Shown here: in pieces, positions 11,651 to 12,373 of the stretch
Layout of the letters: every line of letters starts with the position of its first letter
Numbering within the stretch: the stretch's first letter is position 1
Assembly (NCBI GenBank): GCA_902796895.1
Contig: CADBQV010000113.1
Coordinates: forward strand, 1-12,373
Source of the DNA: an uncultured Erysipelotrichaceae bacterium
GTDB taxonomy: Bacteria > Bacillota_I > Bacilli_A > Acholeplasmatales > Anaeroplasmataceae
Length of the DNA stretch: 12,373 nucleotides
Reading direction: 5' to 3'
Made by a program: the position numbers and the translations under genes
Notes under the pieces: generated by a model
Told to the model about the DNA's origin: nothing
Database searches by the model: none
Seen by the model: only the letters and a program-made list of their open reading frames with translations

Positions 11651-12373
11651 TTTAAAAACTGAAGAATTATCTGAAGAAGAACTAAAGGATTTTTTAGATA
11701 AAAACTCACAAGAGAATCAAACAGCAGATGATGATGGGTTTGAGCCATCAACAAATGAAACTACTGTAAAAGAAGAAATTTTACTCCCTTCAAAAAAAGA
11801 AAAGAAAAAAGCTGTTAAGAAAGAAACTAAAGAAGAATCTAGATTAAAAAAGAAAAAAGCTAAATATATAAAAAAAAGAAGAAAAGCTTTAAAAAAGAAA
11901 AGAACTACTATTGTCCGTTATGATACTGATAAGGATTCAGGTTTACCTAAGGATTTAGTAGAACAAAGATTAAATGATGGTTTAATCAATAAAACTGATG
12001 ATAAGAAAACTAAAACAATACCACAAATAATAATATCTAATGTTATTACATTCTTTAATATTTTAATGTTTTTAATTGCTGGTGTTTTAATTTATGTTAG
12101 AGCTTATACAGATTTAGTATTCTTAGTAATTGTTGTTGCTAATATTTTAATTGGTATTGTTCAAGAAATTAAAGCTAAGAATATGATTGATAGCTTATCT
12201 TTAATGTCATCTCCTACAGCTAATGTTATAAGAGATGGAATTGAAAAAGAAATTCAAATTGATGAAGTAGTACTAGATGATTTAATGGTTTTATCTAATG
12301 GTAAGCAAATATGTGCTGACTCAATTGTTCAGTCTGGTTCTATTGAAGTTAATGAATCACTTTTAACAGGTGA
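11643..12373 (+). CDS. P-type cation ATPase, N-terminal part (3' truncated), Lys-rich leader
   Basis: 243 codons are visible before the window ends. The start is TTG 11643, nine bases after AAGGAGG (11627-11633); the nearby ATG 11647 stops after two codons, so TTG is the start. Residues 1-49 are acidic, and 50-87 are strongly basic (about 19 Lys and 4 Arg in 38). The pump begins near 98 with SGLPKDLVEQRL, then TM1 (~127-151), TM2 (~154-173), the actuator domain and ESLLTG (238-243), the start of the conserved TGES/TGE loop. The entry sequence and short N-terminus after the leader resemble CtpE/Exp7-like P-type ATPases (calcium proposed for CtpE), but the ion-binding TM segments are outside the window. 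It is translationally coupled to mrnC (8-base overlap). Confidence 0.88.
   Translation, partial: MNDLKTEELSEEELKDFLDKNSQENQTADDDGFEPSTNETTVKEEILLPSKKEKKKAVKKETKEESRLKKKKAKYIKKRRKALKKKRTTIVRYDTDKDSGLPKDLVEQRLNDGLINKTDDKKTKTIPQIIISNVITFFNILMFLIAGVLIYVRAYTDLVFLVIVVANILIGIVQEIKAKNMIDSLSLMSSPTANVIRDGIEKEIQIDEVVLDDLMVLSNGKQICADSIVQSGSIEVNESLLTG

Noticed and set aside
11647..11655. ATG at 11647 as start of the P-type ATPase
   Set aside because: It reads ATG-ATT-TAA and stops at once; TTG 11643 is in the long frame at a proper distance from AAGGAGG.
11566..11754. Minus-strand open frame across the mrnC/ATPase junction
   Set aside because: Antisense to two coupled real genes and without supporting features.

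Overview
The window is very AT-rich DNA that reads with an ordinary bacterial code (TGG for Trp, TAA and TGA stops). The gene order cysS-mrnC, a GLUG-type lipoprotein, an HgdC/HgdB-like iron-sulfur system and c-di-GMP enzymes point to a low-GC, anaerobic, probably gut-associated member of the Bacillota (Bacilli/Erysipelotrichia/Clostridia side). I cannot name a genus from this sequence alone.

Layout. 1-150 is the tail of an unrecognised gene, followed by a 374-base gap. The gap holds a strong intrinsic terminator, a tRNA-3'-end-like scrap, a small frame that looks broken right after its start codon, and a second hairpin. 525-2944 (+) is a two-gene c-di-GMP operon: a GGDEF diguanylate cyclase with a C-terminal GAF-like domain, then a two-TM HD-GYP phosphodiesterase. 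A bidirectional terminator at about 2957-2989 separates it from a convergent three-gene operon. That operon (7864 to 2991, minus strand) encodes a 973-aa tandem ATPase/activase-DUF2229 protein, a 430-aa HgdB-like partner overlapping it by one base, and a Crp/Fnr-type regulator as the last gene. A 314-base divergent promoter region leads to a 566-aa lipoprotein at 8179-9879 (+). After a terminator comes cysS-mrnC-P-type ATPase (+), joined by overlapping starts and stops; the ATPase runs off the window.

How the genes work together. The first operon makes and destroys the same second messenger, so it is probably a local c-di-GMP control pair. The minus operon is an 'archerase'-type system: ATP hydrolysis by ASKHA-fold domains drives a low-potential electron into a cysteine-bound iron-sulfur partner. 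No CoA-transferase, acyl-CoA dehydrogenase or Etf genes lie nearby, so the substrate cannot be read from context, and the Crp-like regulator may control this operon. cysS and mrnC are housekeeping genes (Cys-tRNA synthesis and 23S rRNA maturation). The least described system here is the split activase-DUF2229/HgdB pair with its regulator.
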